DNA of 64,000 nucleotides from Acholeplasma equirhinis (GCF_017052655.1 NZ_JAFIDC010000001.1:248001-312000); one strand, 5' to 3'. Positions 1 through 8,476 are shown, counted from the stretch's first letter. Notes: generated by a model not told the origin, from the letters alone. Program-made: numbers and translations.

Positions 1-306
1 AAAGACGGGCTTCGCTTATTTAGTGAAGGACAATACAAAGACTTTAATTCTAATTTTGATGCATTAAACAAACAAGCAAGTTATGGGGTATTTATTGAGC
101 TAGCAGAAAACGAGCTATCCAATGACATTTTAAATTTAAGCGCGTATCAACTAGCCTTTTATGACAATAAAGTGACAACCGAGTGGGTTTCATCGGTGCT
201 TGATGGTGCTTATAGTGAGGCGTCCTCATTGATGGTTTATCAAGACGTCGATTTTACTAACGCAAGTACTATCCTAGCATTTTTTCAAGCCCTAACAAAC
301 GAATGA
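1..306 (+). CDS. C-terminal part of an unknown protein (5' end outside window)
   Basis: Frame 1 is open from the first base to a TGA at 304-306 and gives 101 residues ending ALTNE. The piece is acidic and mostly polar, with no membrane segment, no cysteine cluster and no motif I recognise. Codon use looks ordinary for the window. The start lies to the left of the window, so neither domain structure nor function can be judged. Confidence 0.6.
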   Translation, partial: KDGLRLFSEGQYKDFNSNFDALNKQASYGVFIELAENELSNDILNLSAYQLAFYDNKVTTEWVSSVLDGAYSEASSLMVYQDVDFTNASTILAFFQALTNE

Positions 307-356
307 TTTACCCTATCTTTTAATACAATATCACAATGTCTCACACTTATGAAATG

Positions 357-368
357 TGATTGCAATCA
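357..368. repeat. 12-bp perfect palindrome TGATTGCAATCA
   Basis: A perfect 12-bp palindrome lies between the end of the first gene and the end of the convergent XRE gene. It has no T-run, so it is not a normal terminator. It could be a protein binding site, but no promoter is visible beside it. Confidence 0.3.
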
Positions 369-422
369 TTGTTAGGAAAACTGATATTCTGTAAATCGCT
401 AAAGGCTTTAAAATTAACTTTT

Positions 423-671
423 CTATATGTAAGAATCGTTAGAATAAATAAATAAATCTGATACAGTTACACTTAATAGATTTGCTATCAAGTTCAATTT
501 ATCAACAGTAAAAGAGTGTAAACCTAATTCACACCTACCATAGTAAGCTCTAGAAATATTGCATTCTAGCGCAAAGGCTTCTTGAGAATATCCATTTTCC
601 ACACGTAGTCTGGCAATATTTTGTCCGAGTCTATAATTTATATTGTTTGTATCAATATGTTTATTTTTCAT
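423..671 (-). CDS. XRE-family helix-turn-helix regulator (82 aa)
   Basis: A small cytoplasmic DNA-binding protein. Residues about 15-72 form a Cro/CI-type HTH: LGQNIARLR for helix 1, then YSQEAFALECNISRAYYGRCE for the turn and recognition helices, then the usual TVDKLNLIANLLSVTVSDLF tail. It is only a DNA-binding domain, with no sensor or peptidase part. No clear Shine-Dalgarno precedes the ATG, and an AT-rich stretch that could be a -10 lies at 679-684, so a leaderless or very short leader is possible. It stands alone, convergent with the truncated gene at 1-306 and divergent from the 909 gene. Target genes are unknown. Confidence 0.8.
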   Translation of the reverse strand: MKNKHIDTNNINYRLGQNIARLRVENGYSQEAFALECNISRAYYGRCELGLHSFTVDKLNLIANLLSVTVSDLFIYSNDSYI

Positions 672-821
672 GTACTAAATATATCACGTATCAATCAATA
701 ACGCTATTTATGACGTTAACATATATCGTTTTTTTCTTGACTCACGAAATCGCATCATTGTGGATAATCTTTTATTGTTGTTAAAAACTGTATTACAAAT
801 ATTGATCTTTCACCTATCAAT

Positions 822-833
822 TATAATTATAAT
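822..833 (+). promoter_or_regulatory. -10 region for the 909 gene
   Basis: Two overlapping-in-register TATAAT hexamers occur at 822-827 and 828-833, just before the folded leader. The -35 is weak (TTGATC at 802-807 has a poor spacer). Transcription would start near 835-840, so the leader would form the very 5' end of the mRNA. Confidence 0.45.
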
Positions 834-837
834 TAAA

Positions 838-908
838 AATGCCTTGGTACAAAGGGTAATGCAGGTTAATCCTGTGAAAAAAATGGCATTCACCAAAAGG
901 AGATACTT
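838..908 (+). promoter_or_regulatory. Candidate structured 5' leader (copy 1)
   Basis: This 71-nt leader is shared with the one at 18036-18095. An outer stem AATGCC (838-843) can pair with GGCATT (885-890). An inner hairpin is CAGG (862-865), loop TTAAT, CCTG (871-874). CCTTGGT (842-848) can also pair with ACC..AAGG at the ribosome binding site (892-900), which would hide it. ATACTT (903-908) and AAGTAT (914-919) put the start codon in a 5-nt loop. The homologous leader keeps the core words CCTTGGTAC, GGGTAAT and AAAGGAGATACTTATGAA. I know no named riboswitch with this pattern; a cis-acting translational control element is my inference. Confidence 0.5.
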
Positions 909-1406
909 ATGAAAAGTATTGAAATTAACGTACCAAGAAATTTGATTAAGAAGTTTTATCCTCACCCTGAACCTTATGGAGACGGGGGCTATGTTGTTGA
1001 TTTAATCAATGGCATGTACACTGATGTTTTTTATAGAGAAGAAGGAGACTTTGTCACCATTACAAATGACAGCAAATTGATCTCTTATCTTAAAAAGAAT
1101 CAGATTAAGTCAAGACATTATTTTTTCAGAAATGGAGTCTACTCATTACGTCTCAAAGAGGATATCGATAATAAAAATATGGAAGATTGGAAGCTAACTA
1201 CACCAATCCTTATTGAATTAGAAATACCTGAAGAACACAATCTACCTAATGTGTTTATGTTTTGTTTCTATTGGATTGAAGTTGGATATGCTACTATAAA
1301 AGATAGAACAATGACGCTTAGAGTTTATGAAATAGATCTGATCCACATGATCGATATTGGTGTTGCAGTCGATTTACTTGTTGAAGCTATAAAAAAAGAT
1401 AGTTAA
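909..1406 (+). CDS. Unknown 165-aa protein with structured leader
   Basis: I do not recognise the family. The N-terminal 60 residues contain FYPHPEPYGDGGYVVDLINGMYTDVF and TITNDSKLISYL, both almost exactly repeated in the shorter gene at 18096-18302. The rest is mixed polar and hydrophobic, has no signal peptide and no membrane helix of convincing length, and looks like a small globular cytoplasmic protein. The ATG has a good ribosome binding site (AAAAGGAG, 896-903). A conserved leader precedes it and a repeated terminator-like element follows. The paralogue suggests a small lineage family rather than a one-off gene. Confidence 0.7.
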   Translation: MKSIEINVPRNLIKKFYPHPEPYGDGGYVVDLINGMYTDVFYREEGDFVTITNDSKLISYLKKNQIKSRHYFFRNGVYSLRLKEDIDNKNMEDWKLTTPILIELEIPEEHNLPNVFMFCFYWIEVGYATIKDRTMTLRVYEIDLIHMIDIGVAVDLLVEAIKKDS

Positions 1407-1440
1407 TAATCATATAGAATATTGGTTGACTATTTGCATA

Positions 1441-1562
1441 GGGTGCTAAAAATCATACAGGGGTGCTAAATGGTATCCCTGTAAGTTCTTTACCACATTT
1501 AGAAATTATAGGTTTGATACAAAAGCGAATTACAATTCGCTCTAAGTGTCAGACCTTTTTTA
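1441..1562 (+). repeat. Terminator-like repeat element, copy 1
   Basis: The 352-bp gap 1407-1758 holds this element and otherwise only AT-rich sequence. The element begins GGGTGCTAAAAATC, repeats GGTGCTAA at 1462, has a TTACCACATTTA block (1490-1501), and ends in a compound hairpin: AGGTTTGATAC (1510-1520) pairs with GTGTCAGACCT (1546-1556), enclosing GCGAAT/ATTCGC (1525-1530, 1535-1540), then a T-run. The same order of blocks is found at 2621-2744 and 3265-3347. The hairpin would end transcription of the 909 gene. Confidence 0.75.
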
Positions 1563-1758
1563 TTTAAATTTACTTGGCTCTTTTTGAAGAGAATTAATCA
1601 AATCATAAAGATATGCTATAATTAAGTAATTAACCTAAACATCAAATTATCAAATTCTAGTCCAAGTAGATTTTGCTAGGAATTACGAATAATAGATAAG
1701 ATTTTAAGTAACGCATCACTTAAGTTATTATAAGATAAATTATAAGAGGGGATTTGAA

Positions 1759-2442
1759 TTGAAGAAAATCATGATTTGTTGTTTTTCGGTATTAATTATT
1801 GTTCTTTCAGGTTGCAGTCCTAAAGAAAATTTATTGGAGTCCGAATTGTTTTTTTATACTCTATATGCCGAGGAAGTTACAATTATGGGGTTAACAGAGG
1901 CTGGACAATCATTAGAGACACTCATCATACCCATTGAGATAGATGGTTATATGGTAACTAGCATAGGTAAGGAACCATCATTTATGTCAACTGGAGGAGG
2001 AAAATTAAGTAGCAAAACAGTTAAGCGAATATATATACTTGGTAACATCTATATTTTTAGATATTCCTTATCTTTAGAAAACATTGACTACATATTTAGT
2101 AATTTTTATTTACCTCACTCAACTTACGATACAGGATATGATGGTAAATATATTGATATATTTTTTCCTAGCTACGTTAAACCAGATTTAGATTTTATAA
2201 ATCGAGCTAATGTTCAGTTTTTTTACAATCTCTTTGAGGATCCAAGTGAGGACATATATTTAATCGATTATTATGAGAATCAACTGATTGAGTTTATCCC
2301 TGATGATCCTAAAATTAGCGATAAAACGTTTATCGGTTGGTATAAAGATAAAGAGGGTTTAATCCCTTGGGATTTTACAAATGATATAGTGGTTTATAAT
2401 GAAGATGAACCCGTATTAAACCTCTTTGCCAAATGGTCATAA
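1759..2442 (+). CDS. Lipoprotein with C-terminal InlB-type repeat
   Basis: A secreted, lipid-anchored protein. The N-terminus has KK, a hydrophobic stretch and a lipobox LSGC at about residues 17-20. The C-terminal 45 residues match the Listeria-Bacteroides (InlB B-repeat) pattern: F-GWY-D--G followed by P-D and a final LFAKWS. The middle has no family I know. The start is a TTG at 1759, chosen because AAGAGGGG (1744-1751) lies seven bases before it and the lysines and signal peptide follow directly. It is monocistronic and lies between two copies of the terminator-like repeat. A surface binding role is typical for such repeats but is not shown here. Confidence 0.75.
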   Translation: MKKIMICCFSVLIIVLSGCSPKENLLESELFFYTLYAEEVTIMGLTEAGQSLETLIIPIEIDGYMVTSIGKEPSFMSTGGGKLSSKTVKRIYILGNIYIFRYSLSLENIDYIFSNFYLPHSTYDTGYDGKYIDIFFPSYVKPDLDFINRANVQFFYNLFEDPSEDIYLIDYYENQLIEFIPDDPKISDKTFIGWYKDKEGLIPWDFTNDIVVYNEDEPVLNLFAKWS

Positions 2443-2620
2443 CAAAAAATACATGGTTAATGCCAATCTATCTATCGTATAAACTGTTAAACAAAAAACT
2501 TTCTTATAGCTACATATATAATAGTTACTATAGATTTAATCATTGAATCAATCATTGAGCACAAATAATCATTATTTATAGCCTTGTTAAGCCGTTTTTA
2601 CAGGGGTAAAAAATAAATTG

Positions 2621-2744
2621 TAGGGTGTTAAAAATCTTGATGAGGTTCTAATTTGTATCAAAATAGTGGCCTTACCACATCTAACTAGAATAGGTCTGTT
2701 ACACAAGCGATTTACTAATCGCCTCAAGTATCAGGTCTTTTTTG
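2621..2744 (+). repeat. Terminator-like repeat element, copy 2
   Basis: The gap 2443-2880 (438 bp) contains this copy, which ends the lipoprotein gene; the remainder shows nothing recognisable. Blocks in order: AGGGTGTTAAAAATC, GGTTCTAATTTGTATCAAAATA, TTACCACATCTA, then AGGTCTGTTAC (2692-2702) pairing with GTATCAGGTCT (2728-2738) around GCGATT/AATCGC, then a T-run. Arm bases differ from copy 1 but pairing is mostly kept. Confidence 0.75.
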
Positions 2745-2880
2745 TTGAAAGGGATACATGTTTCCTATCCGCAATTCTTGTCTTCCATAGATTGAGCTAA
2801 AATTATAGATATCATGAATACCATCACGATAGACAATACATTTAATGTGCTATAATTCACTTGTAGGAGCGTGATTACTA

Positions 2881-3090
2881 ATGGTAAATGATGAAAAATA
2901 TATGATTATAACGGTAGAAAGCTATCCTTTTGGTTGGGAAGTAAAGTACTTCTATTTACCAGTTGGGCCAAGGTTAACCATAGGTGACGTAATTAAATCA
3001 ATAAATGGAAAAAGTTATCGAATTTTAGACGGTAAAACACAATTAAACTTTGAAGATATTGATTTAACCAAATATTCGTTATTCGAGTAA
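2881..3090 (+). CDS. Small unknown protein (69 aa)
   Basis: A short open frame with an ATG preceded by GTAGGAGCG, a plausible ribosome binding site about ten bases away. The product is acidic, with alternating beta-like segments (YMIITVESYPFGWEVKYFYL) and no signal peptide or membrane helix. I know no family for it. Position between two copies of the repeat element, its own ribosome binding site and the intact frame support a real gene. Confidence 0.5.
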   Translation: MVNDEKYMIITVESYPFGWEVKYFYLPVGPRLTIGDVIKSINGKSYRILDGKTQLNFEDIDLTKYSLFE

Positions 3091-3264
3091 TTTTGGGTTT
3101 AGATGCATAGGAATTTTCAATGATTTTCATTTTACTACAGTATGTTGATTATTTAGTTGAAGATGATGATTAATAAAGCTTGGGCAACACAGTTCAAATT
3201 GAAGAGTCATTATCAACACTTCTCTTTTTTAGTCATTTATATAGGGATGATATCATATTTGCAA

Positions 3265-3347
3265 AGGTGCTAATTTGTATCAAAATAGGTAGTATTACAC
3301 ATATAAGAAGCATAGGTTTGATACAATTCGCATCAGACCTTTTTTTG
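3265..3347 (+). repeat. Terminator-like repeat element, copy 3 (short form)
   Basis: This copy starts at GGTGCTAATTTGTATCAAAATAG, which matches copy 2 almost exactly, keeps a TTACACATATAA block, and ends with AGGTTTGATAC (3314-3324) pairing with GCATCAGACCT (3330-3340) and seven T. The inner GCGAAT hairpin of copies 1 and 2 is missing. It lies in the 617-bp gap 3091-3707, which also holds an orphan terminator (3622-3652) and the promoter and operator of the sugar operon. Confidence 0.75.
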
Positions 3348-3621
3348 CTTTAATAAGGGCTTTTTCTCATTTTATAAATAAACTTTTGATCCATAATGTA
3401 ACTAAAATATAGGATAAAAATCCATAAGGTATTTAGTATAGAACAGTAGACATGAATAGTAAGAATCCTTACTTATGATAAAATATGAGGAAGGTAGATT
3501 AATAATTAATCACGAATTAATCAATTGACATTTTAGCATTAATCATAAATACGATTCTATAATTTGGATTTAAGCGACAAAATTTACATTTATTGACAAA
3601 GTCGTTAAAATACAAAATATG

Positions 3622-3652
3622 GCGATATAATTTATGGTATCGCTTTTTTTTT
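3622..3652 (+). terminator. Orphan terminator upstream of the sugar operon
   Basis: GCGATA (3622-3627) pairs with TATCGC (3638-3643), followed by nine T. No gene lies directly upstream; the previous coding frame ends at 3090 and has its own terminator. A TTGACA is present at 3593-3598. The hairpin may end an unannotated small RNA or may attenuate transcription entering the operon. Confidence 0.6.
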
Positions 3653-3657
3653 GAAAC

Positions 3658-3690
3658 TATAATGTAAATGCACTAAATGAAAACGCTTTA
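3658..3690 (+). promoter_or_regulatory. -10 box and cre-like operator of the sugar operon
   Basis: TATAAT lies at 3658-3663. Fifteen bases on, TGAAAACGCTTTA (3678-3690) fits the catabolite-response or LacI-family operator pattern (TGNAANCGNTNNCA) closely. A repressor bound here, just downstream of the start of transcription, would block the whole operon. CcpA or a LacI-type sugar regulator are the obvious candidates; neither gene is in the window. Confidence 0.6.
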
Positions 3691-3707
3691 TAAAAAAGGA
3701 GATTAAA

Positions 3708-4907
3708 ATGAAAAAAGCATACGTTTTACTAGTGACAATATTTGTGTCATTGACACTATTTGCTTGTGGTCCAGGAGAGGATCCAAATACGATTACCTTC
3801 TGGCACACATACGGGGATAACGAAGAAGCAGTATTAAAGGATGTTGTCATTCCAATGTGGAATGAACTTAATCCTGATATTCCAATTAAACCAGTTAGAC
3901 AAGACTCTGGTCAGTTCAATGAAATGCTAACATTATCATTTGGTACTGGCGCGGGTCCTGATGTTGCACGTATCGATATTGTCCAAACCGCTGGATTTGC
4001 AGAACTTGGTGGTTTAGTTAAACTTGATGATATGTCTGGATTTAACACATTCAAGAATACTTTCCTAGATGGACCATTATCAACCAATTATTATCAAGAT
4101 GGTTATTATGGAGTTCCGCTGGATACAAATGCTAAAGCAGCTGTTGTCAATATGACATTACTTGAAAGCGAATTAGAATTAACTGAATTACCTGCAACTT
4201 GGGAAGAATTAGAACCATTACTTGACGCACGTGAAGGTTATTCAATTAGTGTTTCAGGAGTCGGTGACTGGGATTCATATCCATATTTCTGGTTATTTGG
4301 TGGTGAATTAACTAATAGTACATTTACCCAAGCTTCTGGATACATCAACTCTGCAGAATCAGTTGCTGCAATCAATAAAATTAAAGACTTAAGAACTAAA
4401 GGTATTCTCACGATTCGTGATATCGATGGAACTGCTGATGCATGGGCAGGTATTAATGATCAATATATTATGTTCTTTGAAGGTCCATGGGCTCCATTTA
4501 ATGACAACATTAAGCCAGCTTTAATTCCAACCTATCAAGGTAAATCAGCAACGGTTGTTGGTGGTGAAAATATCGTTATCTTAGAAACTGCTAAGAATAA
4601 AGAAAATGCTTATGAATTCGTTAAATTCATGACATCAGAAGACGTTCAACTTGCAATGTTAACATCTGGTCAAATTCCTGTTCTTAAATCACTTGTTAAT
4701 CATGAAGATGTCTTATCTGATCCTAAATGGTCAGTATATATGGAACAACTAGAATCTGCTCATGCAAGAATTCCTTCACCTAATCATTCAGATATTTCTG
4801 AAGTATGGAGTGATGCAATGTTAGCAATCTTCCTAGAGGGTGCCGATGTTAAGACAACCCTTGATGCTGCTGCAGCAGAACTGGATACTTTACTCTCACA
4901 AGAATAA
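3708..4907 (+). CDS. ABC sugar-binding lipoprotein (extracellular solute-binding protein family 1)
   Basis: The substrate-capturing part of a carbohydrate importer. Signal peptide and lipobox LFAC at about residues 17-20, then the hallmark TITFWHTYGDNEE and later FGTGAGPDVARID, GYYGVPLDTNAKAAVVN and a C-terminal ENAYEFVKFMTSEDVQLAM, all typical of MalE/MsmE-like proteins; 399 residues is the normal size. AAAAAGGAG precedes the ATG. It is the first gene of an operon with two permeases, GH66 and GH13 enzymes and an AraC regulator, so isomalto-oligosaccharides from dextran are the likely ligand; the sequence alone does not prove specificity. Confidence 0.9.
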   Translation: MKKAYVLLVTIFVSLTLFACGPGEDPNTITFWHTYGDNEEAVLKDVVIPMWNELNPDIPIKPVRQDSGQFNEMLTLSFGTGAGPDVARIDIVQTAGFAELGGLVKLDDMSGFNTFKNTFLDGPLSTNYYQDGYYGVPLDTNAKAAVVNMTLLESELELTELPATWEELEPLLDAREGYSISVSGVGDWDSYPYFWLFGGELTNSTFTQASGYINSAESVAAINKIKDLRTKGILTIRDIDGTADAWAGINDQYIMFFEGPWAPFNDNIKPALIPTYQGKSATVVGGENIVILETAKNKENAYEFVKFMTSEDVQLAMLTSGQIPVLKSLVNHEDVLSDPKWSVYMEQLESAHARIPSPNHSDISEVWSDAMLAIFLEGADVKTTLDAAAAELDTLLSQE

Positions 4908-4943
4908 TCGTTTCTTCATGATTCACTCTTAAACCTGATGATA

Positions 4944-4984
4944 AACTAAGTTCTGTTTGACTGAAAATAGAACTTAGTTTTATT
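4944..4984 (+). terminator. Intra-operon hairpin after the binding-protein gene
   Basis: AACTAAGTTCT (4944-4954) pairs perfectly with AGAACTTAGTT (4969-4979), followed by TTATTG. The T-run is short, so termination is probably partial or the stem protects the upstream mRNA. This would give more binding protein than permease, a common arrangement in sugar operons. Confidence 0.6.
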
Positions 4985-5008
4985 GTCAAAGAAGAAAAGG
5001 TCCAAACA

Positions 5009-5929
5009 ATGAATAAAATAAAAAATAAAAAACTTAAAAACCTTTTGTTGGCATTACCATTTGTCTTACCAGGTTTGTTACTGGTCAGTATTTTTGTCCT
5101 CTATCCAATGTTTTTTACGATCTATATCTCACTATCTGAATATAAAATCGTTTCACGAGAAATCAATTTTATTGGTTTTGCTAATTATATTGCTATTTTC
5201 TCGAGTGGTTCAGAATTTTGGTATGCAGTCAGAAATAACTTCTTATATGCAATTGTAACAATTCCTGTCATCATCTTTGGTGGATTATTCTTTGCATATC
5301 TGCTTGATAATCTAAAACACGGGAAGACATTCTTTAAAGTTGGATTCTATTTGCCAGTTATTACCTCATGGGTGATAGTAGCGCTAGTATTTAGATATAT
5401 GTTTGGAAATGCTAATACCGGATTCTTCAACTATTTACTTGTTGATGTCCTGCACTTAACTGATGAATATATTCCATGGCTATTTAGAGAATGGAGTGGA
5501 AATGCTGCCATTTGGCTCATGGGGATTTGGAAAAATCTTGGTTGGGCATTAATTATCTTTCTAGCTGCACTTCAAACAATTTCTAAAGAACTCTATGAAG
5601 CTGCTTCAGTTGATGGTGCAAGCTTCTGGCAGAAATTTAAGTTCATCGTGATGGCATCGATTAAACCAACCATCTTTTTCGTCATGGTAAATATGGTGAT
5701 TGGTTCGTTTAATGTGTTCCTACAAGTATTAATGTTAACAGGTGGAAATCCAAATGATACAACCACAGTCCTACAATTCTTACTTTATTCACTAGCTTTT
5801 TCTGATCGTGAATTTGGACAAGCATCAGCACTTGGTTTAGTCATTGCTGTCCTTGTTTTAATCGTCACGATTATATTAAACAAATATTTCAAACTGAATA
5901 AAGACAATGAAGGAAATGATGCCGTATGA
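5009..5929 (+). CDS. ABC sugar permease, MalF/MsmF type
   Basis: Inner-membrane subunit with about six helices. The binding-protein-dependent transport signature (EAA loop) is EAASVDGASFWQKFKFIVM at about residues 196-214, contacting the ATPase. Length 306 is normal for MsmF-like proteins without the extra periplasmic loop of MalF. The last codons overlap the next permease by four bases (GTATGA), so the two are translationally coupled. No ATPase gene is in this operon, so a shared MsmK/UgpC-type ATPase elsewhere is expected. Confidence 0.9.
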   Translation: MNKIKNKKLKNLLLALPFVLPGLLLVSIFVLYPMFFTIYISLSEYKIVSREINFIGFANYIAIFSSGSEFWYAVRNNFLYAIVTIPVIIFGGLFFAYLLDNLKHGKTFFKVGFYLPVITSWVIVALVFRYMFGNANTGFFNYLLVDVLHLTDEYIPWLFREWSGNAAIWLMGIWKNLGWALIIFLAALQTISKELYEAASVDGASFWQKFKFIVMASIKPTIFFVMVNMVIGSFNVFLQVLMLTGGNPNDTTTVLQFLLYSLAFSDREFGQASALGLVIAVLVLIVTIILNKYFKLNKDNEGNDAV

Positions 5930-6810
5930 AGAAAAAAAGACTCAGTTATGAAACGACTCGTCGTTTGACACAAATCCTTTTATGGGCTATCTTAATTATT
6001 TCTTTATTCATCTTTTCAGTACCGTTTCTAATCATGATTTCTGCATCAATGGAAGAGTTTAGTTATGTTCTCCCTTATCCACCTAAAGTCTTCCCAACTC
6101 GCTTTAATTTCTCTGCTTATCAATACGTTTTGAGCATGCCAGCCTTTGGAACTGCACTCATGAACAGTATCATCAATACAACCATTACTGTTTTTATATC
6201 TTTACTAGTATCAACACTATCAGCTTATGGATTTGCTCGTATCAAATTCCCTGGTCGTGATTGGATCTTTAGATTATACATTTTCACACTAATGGTTCCA
6301 GGATTCTTAAATATCATTCCACAGTTCATTGTTTTAAGAGGAATTGATTTTATTCCAGGCTTACCTAATGGATTAATTGGAACAACATTTGGCTTAATTC
6401 TTATCTATACATCAACTTCGATTGCAGGACATACGTTCTTCTTAAGAAATTACTTTAGAACCATTCCAGAAACATTGTCCGAATCGGTTTATATAGATGG
6501 TGGTGGTCATTTCACGGTATTCTCAAGAATATATCTCCCATTATCACTACCAGCAATCGCAACCATGAGTATTTTCTCGTTCCAAGGCTATTGGGAGGAG
6601 TACTTTACCGCTAAAGTTTTAATTGGTGCTAATGAAAATCTCATCACCCTACCGTTATTGCTACAAAGACTTAATGGTGAACATTCAACTCGTTGGGATT
6701 TAGTTTTTGCAGCATCACTTCTTGTATTAATTCCAATTATTATCATTTACACGATTTTCCAAAAGAAACTCATTGCAGGAAATTTAACACAAGGTTCCGT
6801 CAAAGAATAG
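5926..6810 (+). CDS. ABC sugar permease, MalG/MsmG type
   Basis: Second membrane subunit, 294 residues, about six helices. The EAA loop reads ESVYIDGGGHFTVFSRIYLPLSLPA with the conserved glycine. Its ATG overlaps the TGA of the first permease. The C-terminus (AGNLTQGSVKE) matches the usual MalG/MsmG ending. It forms the channel together with the 5009 protein and feeds the cytoplasmic GH66 and GH13 enzymes encoded next. Confidence 0.9.
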   Translation: MKKKRLSYETTRRLTQILLWAILIISLFIFSVPFLIMISASMEEFSYVLPYPPKVFPTRFNFSAYQYVLSMPAFGTALMNSIINTTITVFISLLVSTLSAYGFARIKFPGRDWIFRLYIFTLMVPGFLNIIPQFIVLRGIDFIPGLPNGLIGTTFGLILIYTSTSIAGHTFFLRNYFRTIPETLSESVYIDGGGHFTVFSRIYLPLSLPAIATMSIFSFQGYWEEYFTAKVLIGANENLITLPLLLQRLNGEHSTRWDLVFAASLLVLIPIIIIYTIFQKKLIAGNLTQGSVKE

Positions 6811-6823
6811 GATTGGTAAACAT

Positions 6824-8476
6824 ATGACATTAAAAGCAACATTTGATAAAGCTCAATACTTGAATAAAGAATCCGTTCTGTGTACGGTCTATGGTCTTAA
6901 AGATTTAGATAATAAGATTTCCGTTGAACTCTATAATCTTCATCAAAAGGTCGATGTTAATTATTTCCATAAATACGTTATAAAAGATGAAATTATCGAG
7001 CTTGTTTTTGAATTATCGATGGTTAAAGTTGGCAACTATGGATTACATATCCATATTAATGATGAAGTCTTAATCCTCGCATTTGATGTTGTCAATCACT
7101 ATAAGGAAGCATTTAGATATGGTTTCTTAAGTGACTTTAAACCAAATGATGGGGATCAAAACGACCTAGATTACATTAAAGACTTAAAACTTAATGCAGT
7201 TCAATTTTATGATTGGATGTATCGTCATGATGATCTGATAGCACCTAGCGAACACTATCTAGACCCACTTGGACGAGAAACTAGTTTAACAGTTATTAAA
7301 GATAAGGTAAATTACGCTCGTAAGCTTGGTGTACGTCCATTTGCCTATGGTGCAGTTTATGCTGGAACAAAGGAATTATTCCTAAAACATCAGGATTGGG
7401 CATTATACACAAGAGAAAAAGAACCAATGATTTTTGCTGATTGGTTATACTTCATGAATGTAACACATCAGTCACCATGGAGTAATCATATCGTAAAAGA
7501 ATTTTATAAGAGTATGAATGAACTAGGATTTATGGGTATTCACATGGATACCTATGGTTTCCCTAAGGTCGGTGAAGATTATGAAGGAAATGAAGTTAGA
7601 CTTTATGAAGAACTTCCAAAACTGATCGATCAAGCGGCCGATGAAGCTGCTAAAATCAGTCAAGAACATGGTGTAATCTTTAATGCAGTTAACAATTGGC
7701 CGATTGATAGTGTCGCACAAACCAAACAAGATGCTTCCTATATCGAAGTATGGCCACCGCATAATAGTTACTTAGATTTATATCAATTAATTAGAAGAGC
7801 TCGACAAATTGGTCATAAGAATGTCGTATTAGCAGCTTACATGCATCCATTCAAAGATGCAGTAAAACTACATGAAGTAGAAGCTGCAGAACGCTCATTA
7901 CTCCTTACTCAAGCAGTTATTATGGCATCTGGTGGAACGCAACTCGTATATGGTGAGGATGAATCCATTTTGTGTGATAGTTATTATGCAAACTACCGAA
8001 AACTTAGAAAAGAATTTTTACCAGCAGTTTATCGATATACTGATTTTATCGTCCGTTATGCATCGTTATTATATAATGATAGTGGATACGATATTTCAAT
8101 GACAGCAACCGATGGCATCAATAATGACTATCAATTTAGTCATCCAGAAGTCAAATTCTCTGCTAATGGTAAAGAAAATACAATTTGGACAATCTTGCGG
8201 GAACGCCAAAAAAGAGTCACGATTCACTTGATTAATTTAGTTAATCAAAATGATAGATGGAATGAACCAAAGAATGAACTCGTTGACATTAAAAATATCG
8301 ATTTAAAGATATTTATCAACCGTAAAATTAAAGGTATCTATACCGCATCACCAGATGATAACCTACAAGCTCAATCAATTCCTTTTGAAGTTGTTCATAA
8401 GGATAAACAAAATGGTTATCACCTCTTAATTGATAACTTAAAAGTGTTGCGATCGGTATGGATTGAAATGGAGTAA
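6824..8476 (+). CDS. GH66 family enzyme (dextranase or cycloisomaltooligosaccharide glucanotransferase-like), cytoplasmic
   Basis: Glycoside hydrolase family 66: VQFYDWMYRHDDLIAP, YLDPLGRETS, RPFAYGAVYAG, and the two catalytic regions GFMGIHMDTYGFP (Asp nucleophile) and YIEVWPPH (Glu acid/base). A beta-sandwich precedes the barrel from about residue 1 to 95 and another follows. The enzyme cuts or rearranges alpha-1,6-glucans. Known GH66 enzymes are usually secreted, but this one has no signal peptide and starts MTLKATFDKAQ, so it should act inside the cell on imported oligosaccharides. It sits between the permeases and the regulator with gaps of 13 and 3 bases. Hydrolase versus transferase cannot be decided by eye. 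Confidence 0.85.
   Translation: MTLKATFDKAQYLNKESVLCTVYGLKDLDNKISVELYNLHQKVDVNYFHKYVIKDEIIELVFELSMVKVGNYGLHIHINDEVLILAFDVVNHYKEAFRYGFLSDFKPNDGDQNDLDYIKDLKLNAVQFYDWMYRHDDLIAPSEHYLDPLGRETSLTVIKDKVNYARKLGVRPFAYGAVYAGTKELFLKHQDWALYTREKEPMIFADWLYFMNVTHQSPWSNHIVKEFYKSMNELGFMGIHMDTYGFPKVGEDYEGNEVRLYEELPKLIDQAADEAAKISQEHGVIFNAVNNWPIDSVAQTKQDASYIEVWPPHNSYLDLYQLIRRARQIGHKNVVLAAYMHPFKDAVKLHEVEAAERSLLLTQAVIMASGGTQLVYGEDESILCDSYYANYRKLRKEFLPAVYRYTDFIVRYASLLYNDSGYDISMTATDGINNDYQFSHPEVKFSANGKENTIWTILRERQKRVTIHLINLVNQNDRWNEPKNELVDIKNIDLKIFINRKIKGIYTASPDDNLQAQSIPFEVVHKDKQNGYHLLIDNLKVLRSVWIEME

Noticed and set aside
423-1406. Toxin-antitoxin pair of XRE gene and 909 gene
   Set aside because: The genes are divergent with separate promoters, and the 909 protein shows no toxin motif; its paralogue has no XRE neighbour.
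1441-3347. T-box or other amino-acid riboswitch in the repeat elements
   Set aside because: No T-box sequence, no stem I and no amino-acid gene behind; the elements follow genes rather than precede them.
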